This document shows positions 18,376 through 26,628 of a DNA stretch of 64,000 nucleotides, in pieces. The notes beneath the pieces were generated by a model. It saw only the letters and a list, made by a program, of their open reading frames with translations. It searched no databases and was not told the DNA's origin. This DNA is from Stenotrophomonas maltophilia. Lineage in GTDB: Bacteria > Pseudomonadota > Gammaproteobacteria > Xanthomonadales > Xanthomonadaceae. The stretch is from the NCBI RefSeq assembly GCF_006974125.1, contig NZ_CP037858.1, forward strand, positions 2,356,001 to 2,420,000. Direction: 5' to 3'. A program made the translations under genes and the position numbers. How positions within the stretch are numbered: the stretch's first letter is position 1; every line of letters begins with the position of its first letter.

Positions 18376-20050
18376 CGGCGAAAACCACCTTGCCGCTGGC
18401 GTGCACACCGTGGCTGGAGGTGTAGCGGAAGGCCAGCACATTGCGCGTGGCATCCCAGTCCAGCTGCAGTGTCAGCTCATCACCCGGGCGGGCCACGTGC
18501 TGGAACTTCACCGCATCCATGCGCAGGAATCCGGCCGGCATGTTGAACGCCTGGCGGCCAAAACGCACGGCCCAGTCCAGCTGCGCCACGCCGGGCAGGA
18601 TCGCCGCCTGCGGGAAATGGCCCTGGAACGGCCGCAGCGCCGGGTCGAGGGTCATGCGCAGGGTGGCGCTTGCAGCGTCGCGGTGCTCCCATGCTGGCAC
18701 CGGCATCAGCGGCTGGAACAGCGCCGCCAGCGCCGCCTGGGTGACCTTGCCCTGTGCGTTGATCGGCAGCGCCGGCACCAGGCGCCAGCGGCGCGGCCGG
18801 GTGACCGCGTCATGTGCCTGTGCCAGGCGCGCACCAAGGCGCTGGCCCAGCGCGCGGCGCGCGGCGTCACCGCCCTCCAGCAGTGCCAGGTCGGCCGGTA
18901 CCACCACAGCTGCCAGCTGCTCGCGCTGGCCGGACAGGACCAGCACGCGCACGTCGTCCACTTCGGCGTCTTCGCGCAGCGCGCGTTCCAGCGCATCCAG
19001 CGAAACGCGGCGCTCTTCGATCTTGACGATGCGGTCGGCACGGCCCAACAGGCGGAAGCGGCCGTCGGCCAACGCTTCCACGCGGTCCTGGGTGCGCCAC
19101 CAGTCGAGGGTTTCCAGATGCGCCGAGGCGACGGCCAGGCAGCCATCCTCGATGCGCCACCGCACACCCGGCAGCGGCTGCCACGGCGGCAGGTCGGTGT
19201 CCCAGCGGCGCCAGGCGATACCACCGGTCTCGCTGCTGCCGTAAACCTCGGTCGGTGCCACGCCCAGCCACTGCCGTACCTGGCGTGCGGCTTCTTCGGG
19301 CAGTGGGCCACCGGAGGAGAACACCGCGCGCAGGCGGCCGTGCAGGCTGGCCCAGTCGAGCTGTTCAGGCAGGCGCTTGAGATGGGCTGGCGTCGCCACC
19401 AGCACCGTATCGGTACCGGCCAGCGCGCCCACCAGGTCTTCGTGGAAGAACCGGCGCGGATGGATCAGGCGGCCGGCGGCCAGCGGCCACAGCACGCGGA
19501 ACAGCAGGCCGTAGATGTGCTGGTGGGACACCGTGCCATGCACCTGCACGCCCTCCAGCTGCGTGCCGAACGCAGCCTGCAGCGCATCCACCTCGCGCGC
19601 CAGCTGGTCCATGCGCTTGTTGATCGCACTGGGTTGGCCGGTGCTGCCGGAGGTGAACACGCACAGCTCGCAGGCACGCTCGTCCAGCACCTGCAGTTCG
19701 CCGTCCACGCCAACAGTGGGGGCAACCAGCGGGCGGTAGTCGGCGGAAACATCACCGGCGAAACCGCTCACCTGTGGCTGCAGTGCCTGCAGTGTGGCCG
19801 GCAGGTTGTCGGCAGCCAGGAACACCCGCTTACCGGCATGCCAGGCGCCGAACAGTGCCGCAGCGAAGGCCACGGCGTCATCGAAGTACAGGGCCCAGTC
19901 GCGGCCATCGGCAGCAGCAAAGGCCGCACGCCAGGCCAGCACCCGCTGGCGGAAGCGGGCATGATCGATCAGCTCGCCATCGCAGAGGCCGATGCTGCGC
20001 TGCGGCTGCGGGTCCACCAGCAGCCGGTCCAGGGCAATCCACTCAGCCAT
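18365..20050 (-). CDS. Acyl-ACP ligase (AMP-forming) fused to a FabA/FabZ-like dehydratase domain
   Basis: 561 residues. Residues 1 to about 440 form an adenylate-forming enzyme: CVFTSGSTGQPSAINKR (P-loop A3 motif), VYGSSETGGIAWR (A5), and the C-terminal KIEERRVSLDALE hinge. The last about 110 residues contain a dehydratase domain, with PFQGHFPQAAILPGVAQLDWA, the FabZ-type GHFP...PGV motif. In other aryl polyene clusters these activities are separate (apeH ligase, apeI dehydratase). The ligase should load the aromatic starter onto ACP. Start ATG 20050 overlaps the membrane-protein gene by 8 bp. Confidence 0.87.
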   Translation of the reverse strand: MAEWIALDRLLVDPQPQRSIGLCDGELIDHARFRQRVLAWRAAFAAADGRDWALYFDDAVAFAAALFGAWHAGKRVFLAADNLPATLQALQPQVSGFAGDVSADYRPLVAPTVGVDGELQVLDERACELCVFTSGSTGQPSAINKRMDQLAREVDALQAAFGTQLEGVQVHGTVSHQHIYGLLFRVLWPLAAGRLIHPRRFFHEDLVGALAGTDTVLVATPAHLKRLPEQLDWASLHGRLRAVFSSGGPLPEEAARQVRQWLGVAPTEVYGSSETGGIAWRRWDTDLPPWQPLPGVRWRIEDGCLAVASAHLETLDWWRTQDRVEALADGRFRLLGRADRIVKIEERRVSLDALERALREDAEVDDVRVLVLSGQREQLAAVVVPADLALLEGGDAARRALGQRLGARLAQAHDAVTRPRRWRLVPALPINAQGKVTQAALAALFQPLMPVPAWEHRDAASATLRMTLDPALRPFQGHFPQAAILPGVAQLDWAVRFGRQAFNMPAGFLRMDAVKFQHVARPGDELTLQLDWDATRNVLAFRYTSSHGVHASGKVVFADAD

Positions 20051-20594
20051 GGGCGTGCGCTGCCTTGACCCGACGCCGCACCAGCCACTCACCTGCAAAC
20101 AACACGCCCATCATCACGTACGCCAACAATCCGTTGTAGAGCATCCAGACCCGGTCCGACGCGTAAAGCGCGGTCAGCAGGGCCAGACTGCCGTTGAGAA
20201 CGAAGAAGCCACACCACACCTGGGTGACGCGGCGGGTATAGGCCACCGCGAACGCTGGCAGGTCCGGCTCCTGCAACCGCGCCAGGCGTTCCACCAGCGG
20301 CGGGCCGAAGCGCAGGCTGGTACCGAACACCGTCAGCATCACCACGTTGACCAACGCCGGGTACAGCTTCAGCGGCAGGGCCTGGTTGAGCACGGTGGCC
20401 AGCACGGCCAGCAGGCCGGTACCCGCGGCGGCGGCCCACCACAGCGGCTGGCGCGTACTCAGCGCACGCAGCAGGGCCAGGGTGAACAGCAGCAGCGACA
20501 GCCAGCGTGGCTCGAAACGGCCCATCGCCAGGTACACCAGCACCGGGCAGGCCAGCGAGATCGCAGCCACCACGAACGTGCGTGCGCGTGCCAT
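20043..20594 (-). CDS. Small integral membrane protein of the aryl polyene operon (COG4648-like)
   Basis: 183 residues and almost wholly hydrophobic, with about five to six helices (FVVAAISLACPVLVYLAM; LSLLLFTLALLRAL; LWWAAAAGTGLLAVLATVLN; WCGFFVLNGSLALLTALY; YNGLLAYVMMGVLFAGEWL). Matches the membrane protein found between the ACPs and ligase in aryl polyene clusters (apeG position). Function unknown; it may hold the assembly line or glycolipid intermediates at the membrane. Start ATG 20594 follows the ACP gene by 22 bp. Confidence 0.78.
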   Translation of the reverse strand: MARARTFVVAAISLACPVLVYLAMGRFEPRWLSLLLFTLALLRALSTRQPLWWAAAAGTGLLAVLATVLNQALPLKLYPALVNVVMLTVFGTSLRFGPPLVERLARLQEPDLPAFAVAYTRRVTQVWCGFFVLNGSLALLTALYASDRVWMLYNGLLAYVMMGVLFAGEWLVRRRVKAAHAHG

Positions 20595-20616
20595 GGCGGA
20601 GCCGCCGGCGCTGCGG

Positions 20617-20874
20617 TCAGGCGGCTGCCTGGTCCGGCAGCAGCCCGTGCACGACATCGACGATGTCCTGTACGGTGCGCACGGCCTTGAACGCTTCCGG
20701 CTGCAGGTTGCGGCCAAGCAGCGGCTTGAGCTGCACGATCAGGTCGACCGCATCGATGCTGTCGATGTCCAGGTCGTCGTACAGGCGGGCCTCGGGGGTG
20801 ATCCGGGCGGTTTCGATCTCGAAGCTGTCGGTCAGGATGCTGACGATGCGTTCGAACAGTTCATTCTTGGTCAT
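20617..20874 (-). CDS. Acyl carrier protein (second ACP, ApeF position)
   Basis: 85 residues. The phosphopantetheine attachment site is Ser39 in DDLDIDSIDAVDL, an acidic-Ser motif of type II ACPs, flanked by the usual helix II residues. Carries the growing aryl polyene chain as a thioester. It follows the other ACP gene with a 17-bp gap. Two ACPs in tandem are standard for these clusters; they are thought to separate starter and extender loading. Confidence 0.9.
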   Translation of the reverse strand: MTKNELFERIVSILTDSFEIETARITPEARLYDDLDIDSIDAVDLIVQLKPLLGRNLQPEAFKAVRTVQDIVDVVHGLLPDQAAA

Positions 20875-20891
20875 GGCAATTCCTGGCGCCG

Positions 20892-21149
20892 TTACGACTG
20901 GCGGGCGGCGACGAACTCGCCGAGCGCGCGCACGCTGGAGAAATGGCGACGGGTTTCTTCCGAATCGGCCGAGAGGCTGACACCGTACTTCTTCTGCAGC
21001 GCCAGGCCCAGCTCCAGCGCGTCGATCGAATCCAGGCCGAGGCCCTCGACGAACAGCGGCGCGGTCGGATCGATGTCCTCCGGCGTGATGTCCTCCAGCG
21101 AAAGGGAGGAAATGATCAATTCCTTGATCTCGTGCTCAAGTGCTTGCAC
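20892..21149 (-). CDS. Acyl carrier protein (first ACP, ApeE position)
   Basis: 85 residues from a GTG start at 21149, with GGAGA about 8 bp upstream; the longer frame of 139 residues has no ACP-like extension. Attachment Ser41 lies in EGLGLDSIDALELGLA. The sequence begins with an ACP helix I (QALEHEIKELIISSL). It overlaps the upstream acyltransferase by 14 bp. Expected to work with the tandem ACP at 20617-20874. Confidence 0.9.
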   Translation of the reverse strand: MQALEHEIKELIISSLSLEDITPEDIDPTAPLFVEGLGLDSIDALELGLALQKKYGVSLSADSEETRRHFSSVRALGEFVAARQS

Positions 21150-21933
21150 GGGGCGGCTCTCCAGACAGGTCGAAATAACGAGAAAGGTGCTCGGTAACGC
21201 GGCGTGCCGCCAAGGCATCCCCCCTTGGCGAGTCGTCTTCGGCCAAGAAAGGCGCGATCGGGATATCTTCGCCGATCTGCAGCCGAACGTGAAAGCGACG
21301 TGAGGGGACACGATACCACTTCTGCCCCTTGGTCAGGGTTGGCGGGGTGCAGGTGATCCGCACCGGGGTGATGTCCAGGCGGCCGCGCACGGCGATGTTG
21401 GCCGCGCCCCGCTGCAGGCGCGGCGGCTGTCCGGGCACGCTGCGGGTGCCTTCCGGGAAGATGACCAGGGTGCCGCCGGCCTGCACCGCTGCTACACAGT
21501 CGTCCACCAGGCCAGCGCCATCATCGTTGGAGATGTAGCCGGCCGCCCGCACCGGACCACGCATGAACGGGTTGCAGGCCACGGCCCGCTTGACCACGCA
21601 ATCGGCGTTGGGCAGCAACGAAATCAGGCAGACCACGTCGATCAGGGTGGGGTGATTGGCCAGAACCAGCAAACCGTCGCGCTGCAGGCGTTCCCGGCCT
21701 TCGATCTGCAGGGTCATCACCCCCAGCCGGCACATCAGCCGGACATGGCTGGCAAAGGCGGCCTGGACCACGCGCCGGGCGCGCCGGCGACGCGCCACCG
21801 GGTCGCGCATCAGCAGCAGTACCGGCATCACCAGAACGCCGAGCAGCAGCCCGCCCAGGCCAAATGCGACGAAACTGAGACCGGTGCCAAACACCCGCCA
21901 GGCATGGTCGAGGCGGCGCAGCAGCTCAGCCAC
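21136..21933 (-). CDS. PlsC-like 1-acylglycerol-3-phosphate-type acyltransferase of the aryl polyene operon
   Basis: 265 residues from a GTG at 21933 that overlaps the preceding gene by 8 bp. A longer frame exists but its extra 29 residues have no signal or domain. A hydrophobic helix (FVAFGLGGLLLGVLVMPVLLL) precedes the NHPTLID motif (HX4D, catalytic) and FPEGTRS, both hallmark PlsC motifs. It probably acylates the lipid anchor (apeD position). Confidence 0.85.
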   Translation of the reverse strand: MAELLRRLDHAWRVFGTGLSFVAFGLGGLLLGVLVMPVLLLMRDPVARRRRARRVVQAAFASHVRLMCRLGVMTLQIEGRERLQRDGLLVLANHPTLIDVVCLISLLPNADCVVKRAVACNPFMRGPVRAAGYISNDDGAGLVDDCVAAVQAGGTLVIFPEGTRSVPGQPPRLQRGAANIAVRGRLDITPVRITCTPPTLTKGQKWYRVPSRRFHVRLQIGEDIPIAPFLAEDDSPRGDALAARRVTEHLSRYFDLSGEPPRAST

Positions 21934-22669
21934 GGCGTCTCCAGCACCAGCGCTGGCCGTGGGCCACGTGTTCCACTGCCGGCGCGCCGGACAACAGGAA
22001 CCGGTGCAGGTCCAGCGCATGCGGCAGCAGGCCGGGCGGCGTGCTGGCCTGGCCGGCGGCCGGCTGCCACTGCAGCGACAGCGTCGGCCGGCCCTCTGCC
22101 GGGGCGGTCATGCGCCAGCACCATGCAAAGAACGGGTCGGGTTCGTCGGCGAACGTCGCGTAAATTTCAGGAAGCGGAGATTCGTAGACCACCACCCGCA
22201 CCTCGCGGGCGCCATCGGCCAGCAGGCCGACAGCCTCCAGGCACGCGGCCTCGACCGTGGCCTGGCCGGCAGCCAATGCCAGGTAGTTGCCGCGGTGGCC
22301 GCGGGCGATGGAGTACAGCGCGGCGATCGCGTTGTGCACGGACAGGCCGAATCCGGTCGGCGACAACGGCTGGTCGCTGACCAGCGCGCCCAGCAGGTCC
22401 ATCGAACGGGCCACGTCGCCGTGGCGGCTGGCGAACACCAGCGGCACGTCACTGTCGGCACCCTTTCCGTCCTCGCACCAGCACGCGGCCTGGATCGCCA
22501 TGCGGCCCAACCGCTCGATGCGCCGTCGCTGCATTGCCGGAACCTCCGCCAGTGCCGGCGTATCCCCGCCATGCGGCAGGTACGGCGCATCGGCCCAGCC
22601 CAGCCACTGGCTACGCTCGCTCAGGCCGGGCGCCCACGCAGCCCAGTCGACGATGGAGAATTCAATCAT
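21926..22669 (-). CDS. Degenerate beta-ketoacyl synthase-like protein (chain-length-factor-like, ApeC position)
   Basis: 247 residues, shorter than a full ketosynthase (about 400). Only the N-terminal condensing-enzyme half is recognisable (PLVFASRHGDVARSMDLLGAL, LSPTGFGLSVHNAIAALYSIARG). At the position of the catalytic Cys the sequence reads SVHNA, so no nucleophile is present. In aryl polyene systems such proteins pair with the active ketosynthase and set chain length. It is the first gene of the operon. The ATG at 22669 follows CTAA without an obvious Shine-Dalgarno sequence, so initiation may be weak or leaderless. Confidence 0.75.
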   Translation of the reverse strand: MIEFSIVDWAAWAPGLSERSQWLGWADAPYLPHGGDTPALAEVPAMQRRRIERLGRMAIQAACWCEDGKGADSDVPLVFASRHGDVARSMDLLGALVSDQPLSPTGFGLSVHNAIAALYSIARGHRGNYLALAAGQATVEAACLEAVGLLADGAREVRVVVYESPLPEIYATFADEPDPFFAWCWRMTAPAEGRPTLSLQWQPAAGQASTPPGLLPHALDLHRFLLSGAPAVEHVAHGQRWCWRRRG

Positions 22670-22885
22670 TTAGCGTTGGTGCTTCAACGGGAGAACGATA
22701 GGCACGAGCCATTACGGCGACGCGCGGCGGCCCCCATTCCTGCAGCCGTGCGTCCGTCCAGGACGTCGCCGGCTGCCCCCCTGGCCGCCGGAAAGGAGCG
22801 CACGCTAGCACGTCCCGCGCAGGGTGTGCAGGTTTCACATTCCCCAACGCGGGGCCTGGCAACAGCCGGCCCCGTCTTCAATCGA
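22670..22885. promoter_or_regulatory. Intergenic gap holding the aryl polyene operon promoter
   Basis: This 216-bp gap separates the end of cydB from the aryl polyene operon, both minus strand, so the operon promoter should lie here. I see no convincing -35/-10 pair. A stem is present near its upper end (22850-22874, listed separately). No open reading frame of interest. Confidence 0.35.
22850..22874 (-). terminator. Possible terminator after cydB
   Basis: Arms cggggcc (22850-22856) and ggccccg (22868-22874) enclose an 11-base loop, just after the cydB stop in the direction of its transcription. No clear T-run follows, so an intrinsic-terminator role is only probable. Confidence 0.4.
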
Positions 22886-23899
22886 TCAGTGGTAACCGGT
22901 GTCGGCGTGCACCTTGCCGCGGAATACCCGATAGGACCAGGCCGTATAGCCGAGGATGACCGGCAACAGAATGACCAGCCCAACCAGCGTGAAGCCCAGC
23001 GACGACGCAGGCGCGGCGGCCTGCCACAGGGTCATCGACGGTGGCAGCAGATAAGGCCACATGCCCAGCACCAGGCCGAGGAAGCCGAGCACGAACAGGG
23101 CCAGGCTGAGCAGGAACGGCGGCAGGTCACGGCGCGGGTGGGTGGCACTGCGCCACAGCGCAGCCGCCACCGCCAGGGTCAGCAGCGGCACCGGCGAGAG
23201 CCACCAGAAGTTGCCGTCGCTGAACCAGCGCGCCATCAGCCGCGAATCGAGGAACGGCAGCCAGCTGCTGACCAGGCCCATCGCCGCGATCACCGCCACC
23301 ACCAGCGGGCGGGTCATCTGCCGCGCCAGCGCCTGCACGCGCCCTTCGGTCTTCAGGATCAGCCAGGTGCTGCCCAGCAGCGCATAGCCGGCCACCAGCG
23401 CGGCACCGGTCAACATCGCGAACGGGCTGAACCAGGCGAACGGGCCCCCCTGATAGACACCGTCCACCAGCGGGATGCCCTGCACCAGGGTGCCGAGGAT
23501 CACGCCCTGGGCGAAGGTCGCCAGCAGCGAACCGAGGCCGAACGCCACGCTCCACAACCGGCGCGAACGATGCGCCTTGAAGCGGAACTCGAACGCCACG
23601 CCGCGGAACACCAGCGCCACCACCAGCAGCAGCACCGGCAGGTACAGCGCCGACAGCAGCACCGCATAGGCCTCCGGGAACGCCGCCAGCAGGCCGGCGC
23701 CACCGAGCACCAGCCAGGTCTCGTTGCCGTCCCAGATCGGGGCGGCGGTGTTCATCATCAGGTCCAGCTGTTCCTCGTCCTCGGCAAACGGGGCGAGGAT
23801 GCCGATGCCGAGCACGAAGCCGTCCAGCACCACGTACATCAGCACGCCGAAGCCGATCACCGCGAACCATGCCACCGGCAGCCAGGTCATCAGGTCCAT
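22886..23899 (-). CDS. cydB: Cytochrome bd-type quinol oxidase subunit II
   Basis: 337 residues, the length typical of CioB/CydB. Start ATG 23899, one base after the cydA stop. Nine or so hydrophobic helices. VLDGFVLGIGIL and IWDGNETWLVLGG are the conserved N-terminal bd subunit II motifs. With subunit I it forms the terminal oxidase that reduces O2 with quinol and builds a proton gradient without pumping. The sequence favours the cyanide-insensitive (Cio) branch. Known bd oxidases are used under low oxygen or with cyanide or NO. Confidence 0.92.
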   Translation of the reverse strand: MDLMTWLPVAWFAVIGFGVLMYVVLDGFVLGIGILAPFAEDEEQLDLMMNTAAPIWDGNETWLVLGGAGLLAAFPEAYAVLLSALYLPVLLLVVALVFRGVAFEFRFKAHRSRRLWSVAFGLGSLLATFAQGVILGTLVQGIPLVDGVYQGGPFAWFSPFAMLTGAALVAGYALLGSTWLILKTEGRVQALARQMTRPLVVAVIAAMGLVSSWLPFLDSRLMARWFSDGNFWWLSPVPLLTLAVAAALWRSATHPRRDLPPFLLSLALFVLGFLGLVLGMWPYLLPPSMTLWQAAAPASSLGFTLVGLVILLPVILGYTAWSYRVFRGKVHADTGYH

Positions 23900-23900
23900 G

Positions 23901-25298
23901 TCAGCGCTCCTCCAGCGGTTCGTCGGCGGCCGACAGCGGGCGTGCCGGGGTGTGGCTGCCGTGGTCCAGCGATGGCCCTTCGGCATACGGCTGCGGTCCA
24001 TGGCGCAGGATCTTCACCAGGTACCAGATGCCCCAGCCGAACACGAACGCGTAGCCGACCACATAGACGCCCAGCGACAGCGCCGTCATCCACGCGCTCT
24101 GCGGGCCCGCCGCATCAGCGGTGCGCAGCACGCCGTACACCACCCACGGCTGGCGCCCCATCTCGGTAACGAACCAACCCGACAGCAGCGCGATGAAACC
24201 GCTGGGCAGCATCCAGTTCCAGCCACGCAGCAGCCACGGCGAATCCAGCAGCTTCCTCCGCCACAACTGGAAGGCCGACACCCAGGCCAGCAGCAGCATC
24301 AGCGTGCCCAGCCCAACCATGATGCGGAAGGCGAAGAACACCGGCGTCACCGGCGGCCGCTCGCTGGCGGGCACCGAGGTAAGAGGATCGAAGGTGCCGT
24401 CCAGGCTGTGGGTGAGAATCACGCTGCCCAGCTTCGGGATGGCAACTTCGAAATCGTTGCGCTCTTCCTTCTCGTTCGGCAGCGCGAACACCACCAGCGG
24501 CACGCCCTCGCCTTCCCTGGTTTCATGCCAATGCGCTTCCATCGCCGCGATCTTCATCGGCTGATGCTTGAGCGTGTTCAGGCCGTGCATGTCGCCGACG
24601 AAGATCTGCACCGGCACGGTCAGTGCGGCGAACGCCACCGCCGCGACCAGCATGCGACGCCCCGCTTCCACGTGCGTGCCCTTGCGCAGGTACCACGCGC
24701 CCACGCCACCGATCACGAAACAGGTGGTGATGAACGAGCCCAGCGCCATGTGCGCCAGGCGATAGGGGAACGAAGGGTTGAACACCACCTGCCACCAGTC
24801 CACCGGATGCACGATGCCGTTGACCATCTCGTAGTCGGCCGGTGTATGCAGCCAGCTGTTGGACGACAGGATCCAGAACGTGGAGAACAGCGTGCCCAGC
24901 GCCACCATGCAGGTGGAGAAGAAGTGCAGGCGCGGCGAGACCCGGCCCCAGCCGAACATCATCACGCCGAGGAAACTGGCTTCCAGGAAGAACGCGGTCA
25001 GCACCTCATAGGTCAGCAGCGGGCCGATGACCGTGCCGGCCACCTCGCTCAGCCGTGGCCAGTTGGTTCCGAACTGGAAGGCCATGACGATGCCGCTGAC
25101 CACGCCCATGCCGAACGACACCGCGAAGATCTTCTGCCAGAAGAAATACAGCTCGCGCCACACGGGCAGCTTCGTGCGCAGCCAGCGCCATTCGATGAAG
25201 GCCAGCCAGCTGGCCGTACCGATGGTGAAGGCAGGGAACAACACGTGGAAACTGATGACGAATCCGAACTGGATCCGGGACAACAACAACGCGTCCAA
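23901..25298 (-). CDS. cydA: Cytochrome bd-type quinol oxidase subunit I
   Basis: 465 residues. The start is TTG at 25298, supported by AGGAGG 6 bp upstream; the first residues are (M)DALLLSRIQFGFVISFHVLF, with the heme-ligand His19 in FHVLF. Other family motifs: MEAHWHE and GRQPWVVYG, conserved in subunit I. The short Q-loop region suggests the cyanide-insensitive Cio type. It forms the two-gene cyd operon with cydB. No cydX-like small ORF was seen after cydB. Confidence 0.93.
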   Translation of the reverse strand: MDALLLSRIQFGFVISFHVLFPAFTIGTASWLAFIEWRWLRTKLPVWRELYFFWQKIFAVSFGMGVVSGIVMAFQFGTNWPRLSEVAGTVIGPLLTYEVLTAFFLEASFLGVMMFGWGRVSPRLHFFSTCMVALGTLFSTFWILSSNSWLHTPADYEMVNGIVHPVDWWQVVFNPSFPYRLAHMALGSFITTCFVIGGVGAWYLRKGTHVEAGRRMLVAAVAFAALTVPVQIFVGDMHGLNTLKHQPMKIAAMEAHWHETREGEGVPLVVFALPNEKEERNDFEVAIPKLGSVILTHSLDGTFDPLTSVPASERPPVTPVFFAFRIMVGLGTLMLLLAWVSAFQLWRRKLLDSPWLLRGWNWMLPSGFIALLSGWFVTEMGRQPWVVYGVLRTADAAGPQSAWMTALSLGVYVVGYAFVFGWGIWYLVKILRHGPQPYAEGPSLDHGSHTPARPLSAADEPLEER

Positions 25299-25381
25299 GG
25301 GACGCCTCCTGCCTGTGACCGGTGGGATACCGGACCACTTTAGGGGGATTTCGTTAAGGTGGGATGCGACCGGGTGACGCG

Positions 25382-25409
25382 CTGCTTCACTTTGTCGCAG
25401 GTGAAGCAG
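25382..25409. promoter_or_regulatory. 9-bp perfect inverted repeat upstream of cydA
   Basis: ctgcttcac (25382-25390) and gtgaagcag (25401-25409) are perfect complements around a 10-base loop. The site lies 84 bp upstream of the cydA TTG and 19 bp beyond the stop of the ABC permease gene, both minus strand. There is no T-run, so it could be an operator for cydAB or an mRNA 3' stem of the permease transcript. Confidence 0.4.
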
Positions 25410-25427
25410 GGTGACAGGATGAATGGG

Positions 25428-26627
25428 CTACAGGGGCTTCAGCAAGGTCAAGGGCGGCTCCTTGGCGATTCGCAGGGCCCGGGGTACCAGTGCGGTCAAG
25501 CAGGCCGCCATCACCAGCACGACAGCGCTCGATATCGAGAACCACGGTGAACCTGTGATGCCGTCCTGCGGCGACCCTACCCACTGCAACGACAACGCGC
25601 CGAGCAGGGTACCCAGCGTGGTGAACACTGAAACCTCGAACATGATTTCGGCAAAGATCACGGATCCGCGAGCACCCAATGTCCGTCGAACCCCAATGGA
25701 GTGCCGGCGCTGATCAAGCCATGCACCTACAACTCCGGAAACTCCGGCCATCAGCACACCGAGAACAACGGCCGTCATGACCGCGAGCACGGTCGTAGCG
25801 AAGCGATCAGCTTTGACGTAGGCGTCGCGATATCCCGCCAGCGTCTCGACACCGGCTGGATTCACGATCCGATAAGGGCGCTGCAGCGCATCGCCAATGC
25901 GATCAAGCGAAGAACGATCAACCTCCGACCTCCACTTCACCAGATAATAGCGACTGGCGCCCATGGGAAGGCCTGGAAGCAGCGCCCACTGCGAGTCCCG
26001 CTCATTGCCTCCTGGTGCCGGTCCAGCAACAGACGCAAATACGCCCACGATGACCCGGCTGCTGCCGGGGCCGAAATACAGGTGCCGGCCAACAGCACTC
26101 TCCGTTCCGAACAGACGAGCAGCCAGCGCTTCGCTGATCAGCACTACCGGAACACCTTCAGCCATGTCGTCCTCTGTGGCATCCCGTCCCAGGACGATTC
26201 CCGCGCCCAACATCGCCAGCAAGCCAGAGCTTGCAGTTGCCACGGGAATGCGATCACATCCAGCTACGTCTGTCGTGCCCGCGTTCATCGAGTACGCCAT
26301 GGCTGACTCACTGGTGCATACGCCGTATCGATGGGCTCTTCCCCCGAACGGAACAGCGTCGCTCACAACCGTGTCCTGAACACCGGGCAGCCGGATCGCA
26401 GACAGGTCTGCCCGCAGCACTGCTGCATCCGCGCCGTCTTCGACATCCGAGACCCTGACCACACCAATCGACCCTGCCTCCCGGATGCTCCCGGTGTTCA
26501 ATCTGGCGAAGCTGTCCAGCGCGGATTGCAGTGCGAACGCACATGCCAGGCCTGCAAGCGCTGCCTGGACTGCAAGCAGTGCGGCACTTCCCAAGTGTCG
26601 TCGGGTCTCCCTCATCGAGTCGAACAT
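25428..26627 (-). CDS. ABC transporter permease, FtsX/MacB type (second of pair)
   Basis: 399 residues from ATG 26627, two bases past the TGA of the upstream permease (TGAAATG), indicating coupling. Layout: one N-terminal helix (SAALLAVQAALAGLACAFAL), a large periplasmic MacB_PCD-like domain, then a three-helix FtsX domain (TTVLAVMTAVVLGVLMAGVSGVVG; LDQRRHSIGVRRTLGAR loop; TLGTLLGALSL; VVLVMAACLTALVPR). The RRHSIGVRRTLGA coupling loop is what an ATPase would contact. Probably forms a heterodimer with the preceding permease. No ATPase is encoded in this window. Confidence 0.85.
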   Translation of the reverse strand: MFDSMRETRRHLGSAALLAVQAALAGLACAFALQSALDSFARLNTGSIREAGSIGVVRVSDVEDGADAAVLRADLSAIRLPGVQDTVVSDAVPFGGRAHRYGVCTSESAMAYSMNAGTTDVAGCDRIPVATASSGLLAMLGAGIVLGRDATEDDMAEGVPVVLISEALAARLFGTESAVGRHLYFGPGSSRVIVGVFASVAGPAPGGNERDSQWALLPGLPMGASRYYLVKWRSEVDRSSLDRIGDALQRPYRIVNPAGVETLAGYRDAYVKADRFATTVLAVMTAVVLGVLMAGVSGVVGAWLDQRRHSIGVRRTLGARGSVIFAEIMFEVSVFTTLGTLLGALSLQWVGSPQDGITGSPWFSISSAVVLVMAACLTALVPRALRIAKEPPLTLLKPL

Positions 26628-26628
26628 T

